Shown piece after piece: positions 17,455-26,794 of a stretch of 64,000 nt of DNA. How positions within the stretch are numbered: position 1 is the stretch's first letter; every line of letters begins with the position of its first letter. Origin of the DNA: Flavobacteriales bacterium (GTDB taxonomy: Bacteria; Bacteroidota; Bacteroidia; Flavobacteriales_F; PHOS-HE28); NCBI GenBank assembly GCA_016718655.1, contig JADKCV010000003.1:124001-188000 (forward strand), given 5' to 3'. The notes under the pieces were generated by a model that saw only the letters and a program-made list of their open reading frames with translations, was not told the origin of the DNA and did no database searches. A program made the translations under genes and the position numbers.

Positions 17455-17811
17455 GTGCACTGGACGGGAACCACGTGCAGGTGGATGGGATCCATGGTTC
17501 GGTGGATGAAAAACTTCGTGCAGTGGATGCGAACCAACGATCAATGATCCGGAAAAGTGGTGCGGTGGATGGGAAATTTCGCGCAGTGGACGCGAACCAA
17601 CGATCAGTGCTCCAGAAAAGTGGTGCAGTGGACGGGAATCTTCGTGCAGTGGATGCGAACCAACGATCAGTGATCCGGAAAAATGGTTCAGTGGTTCGGA
17701 GAAATGGTTCAGTAGCTCAGAAAAGTGCTTCGGAGGTTCGGAAAAGTGGTTCGGTGCATGGGGCAACTGGTTCAGTGGTTCGGAAATACGGTGCATTGAT
17801 CACCAAACATC
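17455..17811. repeat. Minisatellite of about seventeen 21-bp units with 63-bp higher order
   Basis: Consecutive 21-bp units begin at 17455, 17476, 17497 and so on to 17791, with approximate consensus GGTKCAGTGGATSGGAAAAGT. From 17518 to 17685 three dissimilar units recur as a 63-bp block: the segment GCGAACCAACGATCA sits at 17529, 17592 and 17655, exactly 63 bp apart. Both strands stay open through the array. The plus frame would give heptapeptides such as RAVDANQ and GAVDGKF, the minus frame NHFSGSL-like heptads. Base composition is lower in G+C than neighbouring genes. Whether it is translated is unknown. Confidence 0.75.
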
Positions 17812-18067
17812 ATCACCGGAACGCTGTCAATTCGACAGGTTTCCCTGTTTCATGGTCGATGTAGGCCGAACGTTTTCCACAGTGGAACCTATTGATGAGC
17901 GCTGGAAAGGGCTGAAAATGGGCGTTTCCGGAAGGGGCTGTGTTGAAAACCCGGGCTAACAAACACCCCCCTGTCAGTCGTGTAAAGGGCCGTGCAGCCC
18001 ATCCGTGAAGGCCCAGCTGCATGAAGCGCATACGCGGCGTAGCGCACCGCAACTAAAACCCAATGCC
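17812..18067. other. Intergenic leader of the fibronectin III gene
   Basis: 256 bp without a gene. I see no clear TAnnTTTG element near the ATG at 18068, so the promoter may lie further upstream. Confidence 0.35.
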
Positions 18068-18688
18068 ATGCCTTTAGTAAAGTCGGACATTACGAACAAG
18101 AACGCGGATGAGATGGTGCAGTTCAGTCTTCAGGTCGAAGCCGCAATGGCGACCAACGCCAACTTCACGGACCCCACCCCGAAAGTGGCGGACGTGAGTG
18201 CGGCGCGGACCGCCTTGCAAAGCAGCATCGCTCCCGCTGCGAATGGGGATCGGGTGGCTGTGGCCTTGCGTAACAGCAACCGCCGCCAGTTGGCCAAATT
18301 GCTCGCCGAGCTTTGCCAGTACGTGAACGCCGCCAGCAATGGCGACCGTAACGTGGCACTGACCAGCGGGTTCTTGGCCGCCAAGGAACCCCGCCCGATC
18401 GGTCTGGTGGGAGCCCCCGATAACCTGGTGGCCATGCCCACCAACAAGCGGGGCGAGGCTGTGCTGCGGTGGAAGAGTCGCTACGGCAGTCGGATGAAAC
18501 AGGTGTTCGTCTGCAGCGGTGACCCCAACGTGGAGGCCAGCTGGGAGCTGATCGGGGTGACCACGAAAAGCACCTTCATGGTCACCGATCTGGACCCGAG
18601 CCGCATCTACTGGTTCCGCGTGAACGCCGTATGTGCCGCAGGCATCACCGGATACAGCGACCCCGCTTGGGTGCGCGCCGCCGCTTGA
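18068..18688 (+). CDS. Fibronectin type III domain protein
   Basis: A 206-aa protein beginning MPLVKSDITNKNADEMVQFS, chosen because the upstream extension in this frame is not protein-like. The N-terminal half is helical (AARTALQSSIAPAANGDRVA, then NSNRRQLAKLLAELCQYVNA). The C-terminal about 90 residues form a fibronectin type III fold (GEAVLRWKSRYGSRMKQVFV, then YWFRVNAVCAAGITGYSDPA). No signal peptide is present. Genes of this size and layout are common in Bacteroidota and often unlinked to any pathway; the role is unknown. A strong Rho-independent terminator follows. Confidence 0.82.
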   Translation: MPLVKSDITNKNADEMVQFSLQVEAAMATNANFTDPTPKVADVSAARTALQSSIAPAANGDRVAVALRNSNRRQLAKLLAELCQYVNAASNGDRNVALTSGFLAAKEPRPIGLVGAPDNLVAMPTNKRGEAVLRWKSRYGSRMKQVFVCSGDPNVEASWELIGVTTKSTFMVTDLDPSRIYWFRVNAVCAAGITGYSDPAWVRAAA

Positions 18689-18741
18689 TCCGCACCGCGC
18701 GTGCTCACGAGCGGAGCACACGGCGATCCTCCCCACGTCAT

Positions 18742-18780
18742 GCAACGGACCCCGGCCTCGGTCGGGGTTCGTTGCGTTTT
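18742..18780 (+). terminator. Rho-independent terminator after the fibronectin III gene
   Basis: Arms GCAACGGACCCCG (18742-18754) and CGGGGTTCGTTGC (18763-18775) pair over 13 bp with one G-T wobble. The 8-nt loop is followed by GTTTT. It lies 54 bp past the stop at 18688 and just upstream of the next promoter. Confidence 0.8.
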
Positions 18781-18800
18781 GGGCCGAACCCACCCACCAC

Positions 18801-18808
18801 TACCTTCG
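18801..18808 (+). promoter_or_regulatory. Near-leaderless -10 element
   Basis: TACCTTCG, 5 nt before the ATG at 18814. Confidence 0.5.
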
Positions 18809-18813
18809 GCCAC

Positions 18814-19569
18814 ATGCAGCCCTGCGCCAACTGCGGCCACCCGCATGCCCACCCCTATTGCCCGGAGTGCGGGCAACAGCGCGTGGCGCCCGGCATCCGG
18901 CTGCGCGAGGTGGTGGGCGACCTCATCGCCGGGCTGTACAACGTGGATGCGCCCATCCTCTTCACGTTGCGCAGCTTCTTCACCGGGCCGGGGCGGTTGA
19001 CGCGCAGCTACCTGGCCGGCAAACGCAAGGCCTACACACCACCGGTGCGCCTGTTCCTGATGGGTGTGGGCTTCTACTACCTGATGCGGTGGGTGCTGGG
19101 CTGGGACCCCGTGGATGCGGCGGTGCTGGCCACCGGCCATACCGAGGTGCCCCAAACACCGGCCATGCAGGTGAACCACTGGATGAGCCGCAACGTGAAC
19201 CTGCTGCTCCCCCTCTTCATGGTGATGCTGGCCGCGGCGGACCGGCTGCTGTTCCCACGCACCACGCTGAACTGGACGGAGCGGCTGGTACACTACCTCT
19301 TCGCCGTGGGCACCTACCTGATCACCGCCACGCTGCTGATCCCCCTGTACCAAGTGTGGCCCCGGCTGCATGTGCTGGGCATGGTGGTCATCTTCGGCAT
19401 CCTCATCGCAGCGGCCATCGGCCTGCACCACCGCAGCGTGTGGAACACCGTGAAGGCCGTGGCCATGGTGCCCCTCACCTTCCTGCTGTACGTACTGGTG
19501 TGTACCGTGCTGGTGGCGCTGCTACTGGGCGTGCCCTTGGCCGCGGTGTTCGTGCGGTCGGGGGGGTGA
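18814..19569 (+). CDS. DUF3667 zinc-ribbon membrane protein
   Basis: A 251-aa protein: an N-terminal zinc ribbon CANCGHPHAHPYCPECGQQ (four Cys), then LREVVGDLIAGLYNVDAPIL and FFTGPGRLTRSYLAGKRKAY, the DUF3667 signature. After this come about five membrane helices (VRLFLMGVGFYYLMRWVL, NLLLPLFMVMLAAADRLLF, FAVGTYLITATLLIPLY, VIFGILIAAAIGLHH, PLTFLLYVLVCTVLVALLL). The family is widespread in Bacteroidota and of unknown function. A paralogue lies at 31094-31939. The start is set by the zinc ribbon and by the TACCTTCG element 5 nt upstream. Confidence 0.87.
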   Translation: MQPCANCGHPHAHPYCPECGQQRVAPGIRLREVVGDLIAGLYNVDAPILFTLRSFFTGPGRLTRSYLAGKRKAYTPPVRLFLMGVGFYYLMRWVLGWDPVDAAVLATGHTEVPQTPAMQVNHWMSRNVNLLLPLFMVMLAAADRLLFPRTTLNWTERLVHYLFAVGTYLITATLLIPLYQVWPRLHVLGMVVIFGILIAAAIGLHHRSVWNTVKAVAMVPLTFLLYVLVCTVLVALLLGVPLAAVFVRSGG

Positions 19570-19638
19570 TGGTGCGGAACCGACACCCAAGCGGCAACCT
19601 TGTGCGCACCCATCGTCTTAGTACCAAGCAATACCCCC

Positions 19639-22600
19639 ATGAAGCTCCTCTACGCCCTATCGGCCATCCTGTTCACACTCGGTAGTAGCGCCCAGTTCGG
19701 GCCTATTCAACTGGCCTTCGAGAGCGAAACGAAGTTCCCCTTCCGCGTGATGGCGGGCGATGTGGACGGCGATGGCGACCTGGACGCGATCACCTACAAC
19801 TCGGGCACGGGCAGTAGCAACACCAACACCTTGCGTTGGTCGGAGAACCTGGGCGGCGGGGTGTTCGGGGAGACCCGCGTGATGTTCACCGGCAACATCC
19901 CTGCAGCAGAGGCCCTGCAGGCCCGCGACATGGACAACGACGGCGATGCGGACGTGGTGGTGGAGGGCACTTGGTACCGCAACGATGGTACTGGCGCGGT
20001 GACGCTGGTAGGTGCGTACAGCCCCGTGGGCGGTGCGGGCCTGTTGCTGCAGGACCTGGACGGCGATGGGGATGTGGACGATGTGGTGCGCACGGCCACC
20101 GGCTGCAACCTGTTGCTGAACAACGGTGCGGGGGTCTTCACGGTGGGTGCCGCCATCGGTCCGGTGGGCACCAACACCACGATGACGGTGGCACAGGGCG
20201 ACCTGAACGGCGATGGCCTGCCCGACCTGGTGTTGGGCGGTGACAATGCGCAATTGGGCTGGTATGCCAACCTGGGCGGCGGTGCCTTCGGCCCACAGCA
20301 GACCATCCCCGGCTATGTGGCACCCGCCCAGCCCCACTGCGGCGATGTGGATGGCGACGGCGACGACGACCTGATCGTGTTCGGCATGGTGGACGGCACG
20401 GTGTGGTATGCCAACGATGGCAGCGGTGGGCTGGTGGTCGGCGGCACCATCCCTTCGGAAGTCCCCTTGGTGATCGCCGACCTGGACGGGGATGGTGATG
20501 TGGACTTCAGTGAGGACACGGGCAACAGTTGCGATGTGCACGTGCTGCAGAACCAGGGGGGCGCGGCATGGACCACGCTGGTGGTGGAGACGGTGGATGG
20601 CTACAACCTGGCAGGCACCCGCTACGGGGTGGGCGACATGGACGGCGATGGGCGGGACGACCTGCTGACCTCGGGCGGCATGGACGTGCCCGGATGGTAC
20701 CCGAACCAGGGGAACGGCACCATCGGCCCGCGGATGCGCTTCTGCCAGAGCATGGGGGGCGGCTACGACATCAGCGCCAGCGACATCGACCAGGACGGTG
20801 ACCAGGACCTGGTGACGGCCAGCCGCTACGGCGATTGGGTGTGCTGGTACCCCAACAACGGCGATGGCACCTTCGGCGACCAGCAGGTGGTGGTGGAGTA
20901 CCGCGATGGGGTGACGACCTCGCGCACGGCGGACCTCGATGGTGATGGGTGGCCGGACATCATCACCAACGTGGCCAGCTGCGCGGTCATTTGGAACAAC
21001 AACGGTGGCAGCAGCTGGACCCCGCAAGCCTTGCCCGACCTTGGCACCAGCCGCTGTGAGACGGACCTGGATGGCGATGGGGACCTGGACCTGGTGGGCA
21101 CGGGCACGTGGTACGCGAACGATGGCAACGGCGTCCTCACCCCCCAAGCGGAGCCATTGCTGACCCAAGGCACCCTGAAGGCCGGTGACCTGGACGGCGA
21201 CGGCGATCAGGACCTGGTGATCATGGACGCCTTCTCGGGCACCACGTTGCTGAACGATGGGTCGGGCGGGTTCACGGTGCTCACCTTCCCGGCATTGTAC
21301 TACTCCAACTTCGCCCTGGGCGACCTGGATGGCGATGGCGACCTGGACGCGGTGGCGATGGTCACCACCACGATCCGCGGCCTGTACAACGATGGCAGCG
21401 GTGCCTTCGCGCAGGACCTCCTGCTCTACACCGGTGCGCAAGGCACGCGACGCAACATCATCATGCACGACCTGAACGGCGACGGGGTGCAGGACGTGGC
21501 GTGGGCCTTGAGCAACGGCTACATCCACCAGACCTATTACAACCTGGGCGTGGGTGATGGCACCCTGGGGCCCGCCAACCTGATCGACCCCACGGCGGAG
21601 AGCGCGGCGGCCATGGTGATCGCGGACCTCAACGGCGATGTGGTGCCCGACCTGGTGACCGTCCGTTTCCGCAGCATCAGCTGGCAGGAGAACCTCTTCT
21701 TCAACGCCTATCGCCTGCGCGGCAGCGTGTTCCTGGACTTCGACCTGAACGCCACCTTCGACAACGAGGACCAGAAGGTGCCCTTCCGCTTGGTGCGCAG
21801 CGATGCGAACCAGGTGCTGGTGTGGACCAACAGTGCGGGGGACTACGACCTGCCTGCGGACGAGGGTACGTGGAACGTGTGGCACACCCCCGAGCCGCTC
21901 TTCCAGGTGACCAATGATCCGGACGTGCTGCAGGCCACGCTGACGGCCGCGGCACCGATCGCTTCGGGCCTGGACTTCGGGCTGGCGCCGATCGCTTCGA
22001 GCGCCTCCTCCTTCTTCTCGGTGACCCCGTTCACCTTGCGGTGCAACACCTCGTCCTCCCTCCAGTTCCACTTGCGCAACACCGGTTCCTTCATCCCGGA
22101 GGACATCCTGATCGACGTGACGCTGCTGGGCGGGTTGGCGGTGGAATACTACTCGCCCCCACCGGACTCCGTGGTGAACGGCCACGCTTATTGGAACGTG
22201 GACAGCCTGGGCTGGTTCCAGTCCTTCCACATCCATTTGGGCATCACCACCGGTGAGGCGGGCAGCGTACTGGAATACGGCTACTCCATCACCGGCACCA
22301 ACATGGACCCGATCGTGGTGCCCTCGGTCCAACGCATCGTGACCTGTGCCATGGACCCCAACGACAAGCGCGTGGAGCCCGAGGGCCATGGCACGTTCGG
22401 TGCGGTGGACATCGCGCAGGACCGCTTCGAGTACATCATCCGTTTCCAGAACACCGGCACGGACACGGCCTTCACCGTGGTGCTGGTGGATACGCTGGAT
22501 GCCGACCTGGACCCCACCACCATGGAGATCCTCGACGCGTCGCACGCGCTCACCCGCATCGAGGTGGACGAGGAGCACGTGGCCTGGTTCCACTTCCAAG

Positions 22601-23259
22601 GCATCCTGCTGCCGGACAGCGTGGTGGACGAACCGGGCAGCCAGGGCTTCCTGAAGTTCCGCATCCGCCCGGTGGCCGGTCTGCCCCACCTCACCACCAT
22701 CACCAACGCGGCGGCCATCTACTTCGATCTGAACGCGCCGATCATCACCAACACGGTGCTGAACACCTTGGTGGATTGCGATCTGCACACGGCCAGCATC
22801 ACACCCAGCGGCCCGGATGAACTGTCCGCCCTACCCGCCGACGGCACCTACCAGTGGTTCCTGGACGGTGACAGCATTGCCGGTGCCACAGGACCCACCC
22901 TGACGCTGGTGGAGAACGGCCAGTACACGGTGCAGGTGACCAGCGTTTACGGCTGCGTGCAACTGTCCGACCCCTTCGGTGTCGTCAACACCGGCACCGG
23001 CGCACACACCGGTGGCCACTACGCCGTGCTGCCCAACCCGGCGCAGGACGCTGCGGTGGTGGTGGGCACCGGCACCTTCCACCTGCACGATGCTGTGGAG
23101 CTGCTGGACATGGACGGGCGCGTGGTGCGCCGCTTGGCAGCCACCGCCACGGACAGGCTGGTGGTGGCACGCGACGGCCTTGCGGCCGGCACCTACCTGC
23201 TGCGCATCCACGGCACCACCACCAACGCGGTGGTGCGCATCACCTTCGTGGACCGCTGA
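19639..23259 (+). CDS. Large FG-GAP/VCBS-repeat T9SS surface protein
   Basis: A 1206-aa secreted protein: signal peptide MKLLYALSAILFTLGSSAQ, then about 650 residues of FG-GAP/VCBS propeller repeats with many calcium-binding loops (DVDGDGDLD, DMDNDGDAD, DLDGDGDVD, DLNGDGLPD, DIDQDGDQD). Next come an SdrD-like B domain (GSVFLDFDLNATFDNEDQK), a DUF7619-type domain (YIIRFQNTGTDTAFTVVLVD, TNAAAIYFDLNAPI), an Ig-like segment (GTYQWFLDGDSIAGATGPT) and a T9SS type A sorting domain (VLPNPAQDAAVVVG). The DUF7619-type module is also present in the 5103-7275 gene. A role as calcium-stabilised surface adhesin is likely but not shown. Confidence 0.9.
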   Translation: MKLLYALSAILFTLGSSAQFGPIQLAFESETKFPFRVMAGDVDGDGDLDAITYNSGTGSSNTNTLRWSENLGGGVFGETRVMFTGNIPAAEALQARDMDNDGDADVVVEGTWYRNDGTGAVTLVGAYSPVGGAGLLLQDLDGDGDVDDVVRTATGCNLLLNNGAGVFTVGAAIGPVGTNTTMTVAQGDLNGDGLPDLVLGGDNAQLGWYANLGGGAFGPQQTIPGYVAPAQPHCGDVDGDGDDDLIVFGMVDGTVWYANDGSGGLVVGGTIPSEVPLVIADLDGDGDVDFSEDTGNSCDVHVLQNQGGAAWTTLVVETVDGYNLAGTRYGVGDMDGDGRDDLLTSGGMDVPGWYPNQGNGTIGPRMRFCQSMGGGYDISASDIDQDGDQDLVTASRYGDWVCWYPNNGDGTFGDQQVVVEYRDGVTTSRTADLDGDGWPDIITNVASCAVIWNNNGGSSWTPQALPDLGTSRCETDLDGDGDLDLVGTGTWYANDGNGVLTPQAEPLLTQGTLKAGDLDGDGDQDLVIMDAFSGTTLLNDGSGGFTVLTFPALYYSNFALGDLDGDGDLDAVAMVTTTIRGLYNDGSGAFAQDLLLYTGAQGTRRNIIMHDLNGDGVQDVAWALSNGYIHQTYYNLGVGDGTLGPANLIDPTAESAAAMVIADLNGDVVPDLVTVRFRSISWQENLFFNAYRLRGSVFLDFDLNATFDNEDQKVPFRLVRSDANQVLVWTNSAGDYDLPADEGTWNVWHTPEPLFQVTNDPDVLQATLTAAAPIASGLDFGLAPIASSASSFFSVTPFTLRCNTSSSLQFHLRNTGSFIPEDILIDVTLLGGLAVEYYSPPPDSVVNGHAYWNVDSLGWFQSFHIHLGITTGEAGSVLEYGYSITGTNMDPIVVPSVQRIVTCAMDPNDKRVEPEGHGTFGAVDIAQDRFEYIIRFQNTGTDTAFTVVLVDTLDADLDPTTMEILDASHALTRIEVDEEHVAWFHFQGILLPDSVVDEPGSQGFLKFRIRPVAGLPHLTTITNAAAIYFDLNAPIITNTVLNTLVDCDLHTASITPSGPDELSALPADGTYQWFLDGDSIAGATGPTLTLVENGQYTVQVTSVYGCVQLSDPFGVVNTGTGAHTGGHYAVLPNPAQDAAVVVGTGTFHLHDAVELLDMDGRVVRRLAATATDRLVVARDGLAAGTYLLRIHGTTTNAVVRITFVDR

Positions 23260-23291
23260 GCAGGATGCGCACGGCTGTTGGCGATCGGTGT

Positions 23292-23299
23292 TACCTTTC
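23292..23299 (+). promoter_or_regulatory. Bacteroidota -10-like element
   Basis: TACCTTTC, 9 nt before the ATG at 23309. It suggests that the 23309 gene is transcribed separately from 19639. Confidence 0.4.
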
Positions 23300-23308
23300 A
23301 CTTCACCC

Positions 23309-24826
23309 ATGCGCACCGGCACCCTCCTCGCCTTTCTGATCCCCGGGGCACTGGCGGCCCAAGGGCCGGTGTGGCAATGGGCCACCGCGCTTCGCGGGAG
23401 CACCAACGTGTACATCGACGAGGTGGTCGGCAGCACCTTGAACGGGTGCTTCGTATCCGGCTATTGCTACGGCGACCTCTACCTGCCTTTCGATACGCTG
23501 CAAGCGAACGATGGACAGGGCGACCACTTCGTGGTGCATGTGGACAGCTTGGGTGTGCCGGACCGGGTGGTGCGCTCCACCGTTCCCGTCGCCTCCATGA
23601 TACCCACGGCGAACGGCGGTCTCAGCTGCCGGTTCATCGTGCAAGGGAGCGTGGTGGTGAATGGCACCACGCTGACCAGCACACCGGGGTCCATCGGCAT
23701 CGGCATGGCCACGTTCGATAGCGGCGGCACGCAGATCGCGATCGGCAGCCTCGACAACGTCATTGAAGGGGAGCTCTTGACCCCGATCCGGTGCGCCCAC
23801 CAGGAAGCAGCGGGCATGGTGCTGGCCACCTTTGTGACGGACAGCCTGCGCGTGGACGGGGAGTGGTTGTTCGGTCCGGGCATCGTGTTGGTGAGGCTGT
23901 CGGACCTGGGCGTTGTGGAGTGGCACACCCAACTGGAAGCGACGGAATTCTATTTCTTCTCGGGGCTGCACCTGTCCACCAACGGCAAGTCCCTCATTTG
24001 CGTGAGCGATGTGGCAGGCGATACACGGATCGTTTCATACAGCACCGCGAGCGAACCGGACTGGTGGACGGAACTGTACGGCAGGAACACGATGGAGCCC
24101 GTACCGATGGCCCGCCGCCCCGATGACCGGGTGCTCCTGGGTGCGGCCTTTTCCACATCGCCACCCGACGGCGGCACAGCACTGGTGGTGGAGGAGTACG
24201 AGCCGGGCGGTCAATCGGTGAACAGCAGCTGGGCATCGGAACCGCAACTCTGGAACAACGCCATCCGATCGGTACACGACCTGCCCGATGGCGGTGCACT
24301 GGTGGCCGGGTACCAGAACGGCTTGTTGACCTTCGGCCCAATGGTGCAGAACACCACCGGTCCGGACGGGTTCGTTGGCCACATCGGTCCGGACGGACAA
24401 TGGGACTGGGTGACGCGCGAAACCCTGGGCAACGTGTTCGGCCTTGGTGCCGCACCCGGCTTGAACACCCGCATCTACTGCGCAGGCACATCGGACACCG
24501 GTGCGCAGTTCGGCGCGCACACGCTGCCCTTCCCCTCCGGTGGGATGTACGGCGTGGTGGCCTGCCTGGGCGACATCACGCTGGATACCCCGGAGCGGAC
24601 CGCAACGGATGGGCACACCCTTAGCGCCTGGCCCAACCCCGCGCAGGACCTGCTGCACTTCTCCGGCGATGCGCGCGAAGCCGTGCGCATCCTGGACCTG
24701 GTGGGCCGCGACCACAGCGCCGAGGTGCACTGGCGCGATGCGAACACGCTGGATGTATCGACCTTGCGCAGCGGTGTGTACGTGGTGCAACGCGGTCGCT
24801 CGCGCACGGTGTTCATCAAGGCGTGA
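23309..24826 (+). CDS. Secreted T9SS cargo protein, beta-propeller-like
   Basis: A 505-aa protein with signal peptide MRTGTLLAFLIPGALAAQG and a T9SS type A sorting domain at the end (LSAWPNPAQDLLHFSG, then LRSGVYVVQRG). Between them, short repeats such as GCFVSGYCYGDLYL, GGALVAGYQNGLLTFGP and DGFVGHIGPDGQWDWVTR have the look of SBBP/NHL-type propeller blades, in which a value is measured and reported. The next gene (24985) is a clear paralogue in layout (DGFVAKLSPDGAWLWARR), pointing to tandem duplication. The function is unknown. Confidence 0.83.
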   Translation: MRTGTLLAFLIPGALAAQGPVWQWATALRGSTNVYIDEVVGSTLNGCFVSGYCYGDLYLPFDTLQANDGQGDHFVVHVDSLGVPDRVVRSTVPVASMIPTANGGLSCRFIVQGSVVVNGTTLTSTPGSIGIGMATFDSGGTQIAIGSLDNVIEGELLTPIRCAHQEAAGMVLATFVTDSLRVDGEWLFGPGIVLVRLSDLGVVEWHTQLEATEFYFFSGLHLSTNGKSLICVSDVAGDTRIVSYSTASEPDWWTELYGRNTMEPVPMARRPDDRVLLGAAFSTSPPDGGTALVVEEYEPGGQSVNSSWASEPQLWNNAIRSVHDLPDGGALVAGYQNGLLTFGPMVQNTTGPDGFVGHIGPDGQWDWVTRETLGNVFGLGAAPGLNTRIYCAGTSDTGAQFGAHTLPFPSGGMYGVVACLGDITLDTPERTATDGHTLSAWPNPAQDLLHFSGDAREAVRILDLVGRDHSAEVHWRDANTLDVSTLRSGVYVVQRGRSRTVFIKA

Positions 24827-24840
24827 TCTCCATCATTGGA

Positions 24841-24860
24841 CAGGTGTCCGGAGACGCCTG
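24841..24860. other. Short intergenic hairpin
   Basis: CAGGTGTC and GACGCCTG form an 8-bp stem (one G-T wobble) around CGGA, between the two paralogous T9SS genes. There is no T-run, so a terminator role is uncertain. Confidence 0.35.
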
Positions 24861-24984
24861 CATGCGCCGTCCCAAGCACGGTAGGGAACTGTTCGGATCC
24901 GTCAGAACAGAGGACTTCGGAGCGGCAATAGCGCACGGCCACGGGCGTTCCTCGAGCATCGGACACCGTTGGTCCGGTCTCCAC

Positions 24985-26616
24985 ATGATGCAACCGCGCA
25001 CCCTGTCCTGTTCCATCGCCGCATTCCTACTGGGTGCGGTGGTCGCCCAACCGGGACTCATCACCTCGGCCATCGCCTTCAACGCCCGCGTGAGCGATGT
25101 GGCCGTTGATGAGCTCGGCAATGCTTACGTCACCGGCTTCATGCACGAGGCGGCCACCTTCGGAACAACCGTGCTTCCACTGGAGCCGGGCGCTCCTTAC
25201 GACGGCTTTGTGGCCAAGCTTTCTCCTGATGGTGCGTGGCTGTGGGCCCGGCGATTCGGCAGTGCCAACGGCATGGACATGGGGCTGGCGATCGCGGTAA
25301 GGCCCAGCGGCGGTATCGTCGTGGCGGCCGGGGTCGCCCAGGGCACCCAGCTGACCTACCATGATCAGGCACTCACGAACCCCTTGGAAGATGCGCTACT
25401 CCTGCTCCGGTTGAACACGAACGGTGAACTGGTGGAGCATGCCTTGGCACCGGGTGGGCTACCGGAACGCATGGTGATGACGGTCGGTCATGACGGCACG
25501 TGCTACGTGGGCGGAGTGTTCCAAGGGCCGCAGCTCGACTTCGGAGGGACGGTGGCCATGGGACCTCACAGTGGCTTTCTGGCCGCGCTCGGTCCCTCCG
25601 GCACCTGGTCCTGGTCGCACGGCTTCCAGAGCCCATACTTCGCGGAAGTAACGGACCTGGTGATCGACCAAGGGGGAGATGTGGTGGCCCTCGGGGACTT
25701 CACGGGGCCGTCCATGATCATGGGCGACCACCTCTTCAACGGCTACCCCATCATGGATGACACGGTCTTCTGGACCCTCTTCGTGCTCAAGTGCGACCAC
25801 CAAGGCAATGTGCTCTGGCGCAAACAAAGTGGTGTGGACGAGGGCATGACCAGCAGGGGATCCCACTTGGCCCGGTTGCCCAATGGCAACTACCGCGTCA
25901 GCGGGTTCTATCATCAAATGATCACGCTGGATGGCCTGACCTTGGGTGCGCCTGGCTCGTCCTTCCTGGCGGAACTTTCACCGGAAGGCGTCTGGCTCGG
26001 CCTCGACCTGATCTCCCCACAGGACAACGTGTCGTGTGGTTGGGCCGAAGACCCGGTCACCACGCTCGGCAATGGCGATCATGTGCGAATCGTCAGCCCA
26101 ATACCCTTACCGGTCCTCATCGACGATTGGAGCTTCCAACCGGGAGCAGGCCCATCCGCAGGCATCATGCACTACGATGGGACCGGACAACTGATCGCTG
26201 CTGAAGCCATACCATCGGAGGGGATCAGTGTGGTACACGGCTTATCCAGCGGCCCGACGCGAACCCTTTGTTTCGGGCAGTTCCGCGGTGAGACCACCTT
26301 CGGCCCTACCACGCTCTTCTCACCCACCGAGATCTCGTTCATCGCTGAGATCGGCACCGCCGCTACCGGTGTGGGCGATGTCCTTGAGGAAGGACGTGCG
26401 ATCCGGTTGTTCCCCGTTCCAGCCTCCACGGTCTGCACACTGGAACTACCCGGTCATACGGGCAGCAGCCCGCTCTGGATCATCCAGGCGAACGGTGCGG
26501 TGCTGCATGCGACCGTGTTGGTCGGTGAGCGCATGGAATTGGATATCGCCGACCTTCCAGCGGGTGTCCATCTGGTGAAGGTGGGTGCCACCGTAGCGCG
26601 ATTGGTGAAAGAGTGA
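24985..26616 (+). CDS. Secreted T9SS cargo protein, paralogue of the preceding gene
   Basis: A 543-aa protein starting at one of two adjacent ATGs (24985 or 24988). The signal peptide is MMQPRTLSCSIAAFLLGAVV; the frame extends further upstream but that sequence is not protein-like. Blade-like repeats include VDELGNAYVTGFMHEAATFG, DGFVAKLSPDGAWLWARRFG and GTCYVGGVFQGPQLDFGG. The C-terminus (IRLFPVPASTVCTLELPG, then LPAGVHLVKVG) is a T9SS type A sorting domain. It is the third cargo gene in a row on this strand, so the region looks like a surface-protein cassette. The function is unknown. Confidence 0.83.
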   Translation: MMQPRTLSCSIAAFLLGAVVAQPGLITSAIAFNARVSDVAVDELGNAYVTGFMHEAATFGTTVLPLEPGAPYDGFVAKLSPDGAWLWARRFGSANGMDMGLAIAVRPSGGIVVAAGVAQGTQLTYHDQALTNPLEDALLLLRLNTNGELVEHALAPGGLPERMVMTVGHDGTCYVGGVFQGPQLDFGGTVAMGPHSGFLAALGPSGTWSWSHGFQSPYFAEVTDLVIDQGGDVVALGDFTGPSMIMGDHLFNGYPIMDDTVFWTLFVLKCDHQGNVLWRKQSGVDEGMTSRGSHLARLPNGNYRVSGFYHQMITLDGLTLGAPGSSFLAELSPEGVWLGLDLISPQDNVSCGWAEDPVTTLGNGDHVRIVSPIPLPVLIDDWSFQPGAGPSAGIMHYDGTGQLIAAEAIPSEGISVVHGLSSGPTRTLCFGQFRGETTFGPTTLFSPTEISFIAEIGTAATGVGDVLEEGRAIRLFPVPASTVCTLELPGHTGSSPLWIIQANGAVLHATVLVGERMELDIADLPAGVHLVKVGATVARLVKE

Positions 26617-26794
26617 CCAGCGCCACATCCGGAGCGCACATTGTTCAGCACCTTCGCGTATCGGTCCGGGCTGTCATCCCGCCACTCCTCCGCGTCTTCA
26701 CTGTTCGGAACCCGCGGTTCGTATCCTCCGCGTCCTCTGCGGTCCAACCGATTGGGGATCCTGACATTCCTTTAGCGGCCCATCGCATTCCTCC
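26617..26794. other. Intergenic spacer with CCTCCGCGTC repeats
   Basis: No gene. CCTCCGCGTCTTC and CCTCCGCGTCCTCTGCGG occur 36 bp apart (about 26691 and 26727) and resemble a short interspersed motif I have seen in other bacterial intergenic regions; this is not verified. Confidence 0.3.

Noticed and set aside
17415..17864. Heptapeptide-repeat protein encoded by the minisatellite
   Set aside because: It is open on both strands because the unit is 21 bp, without a good start or promoter; kept as a repeat instead of a gene.
17870..17885. DnaA-box-like TTTTCCACA suggesting an origin
   Set aside because: A single near match without a cluster, an A+T-rich unwinding region or a dnaA gene nearby.
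19657..22788. A 1043-codon open frame on the minus strand opposite the VCBS surface protein gene
   Set aside because: It mirrors the Asp/Gly-rich repeats of the real gene; its composition (His, Val, Gln, Arg, Ala) is what a G+C-rich antisense frame gives, and it has no domain.
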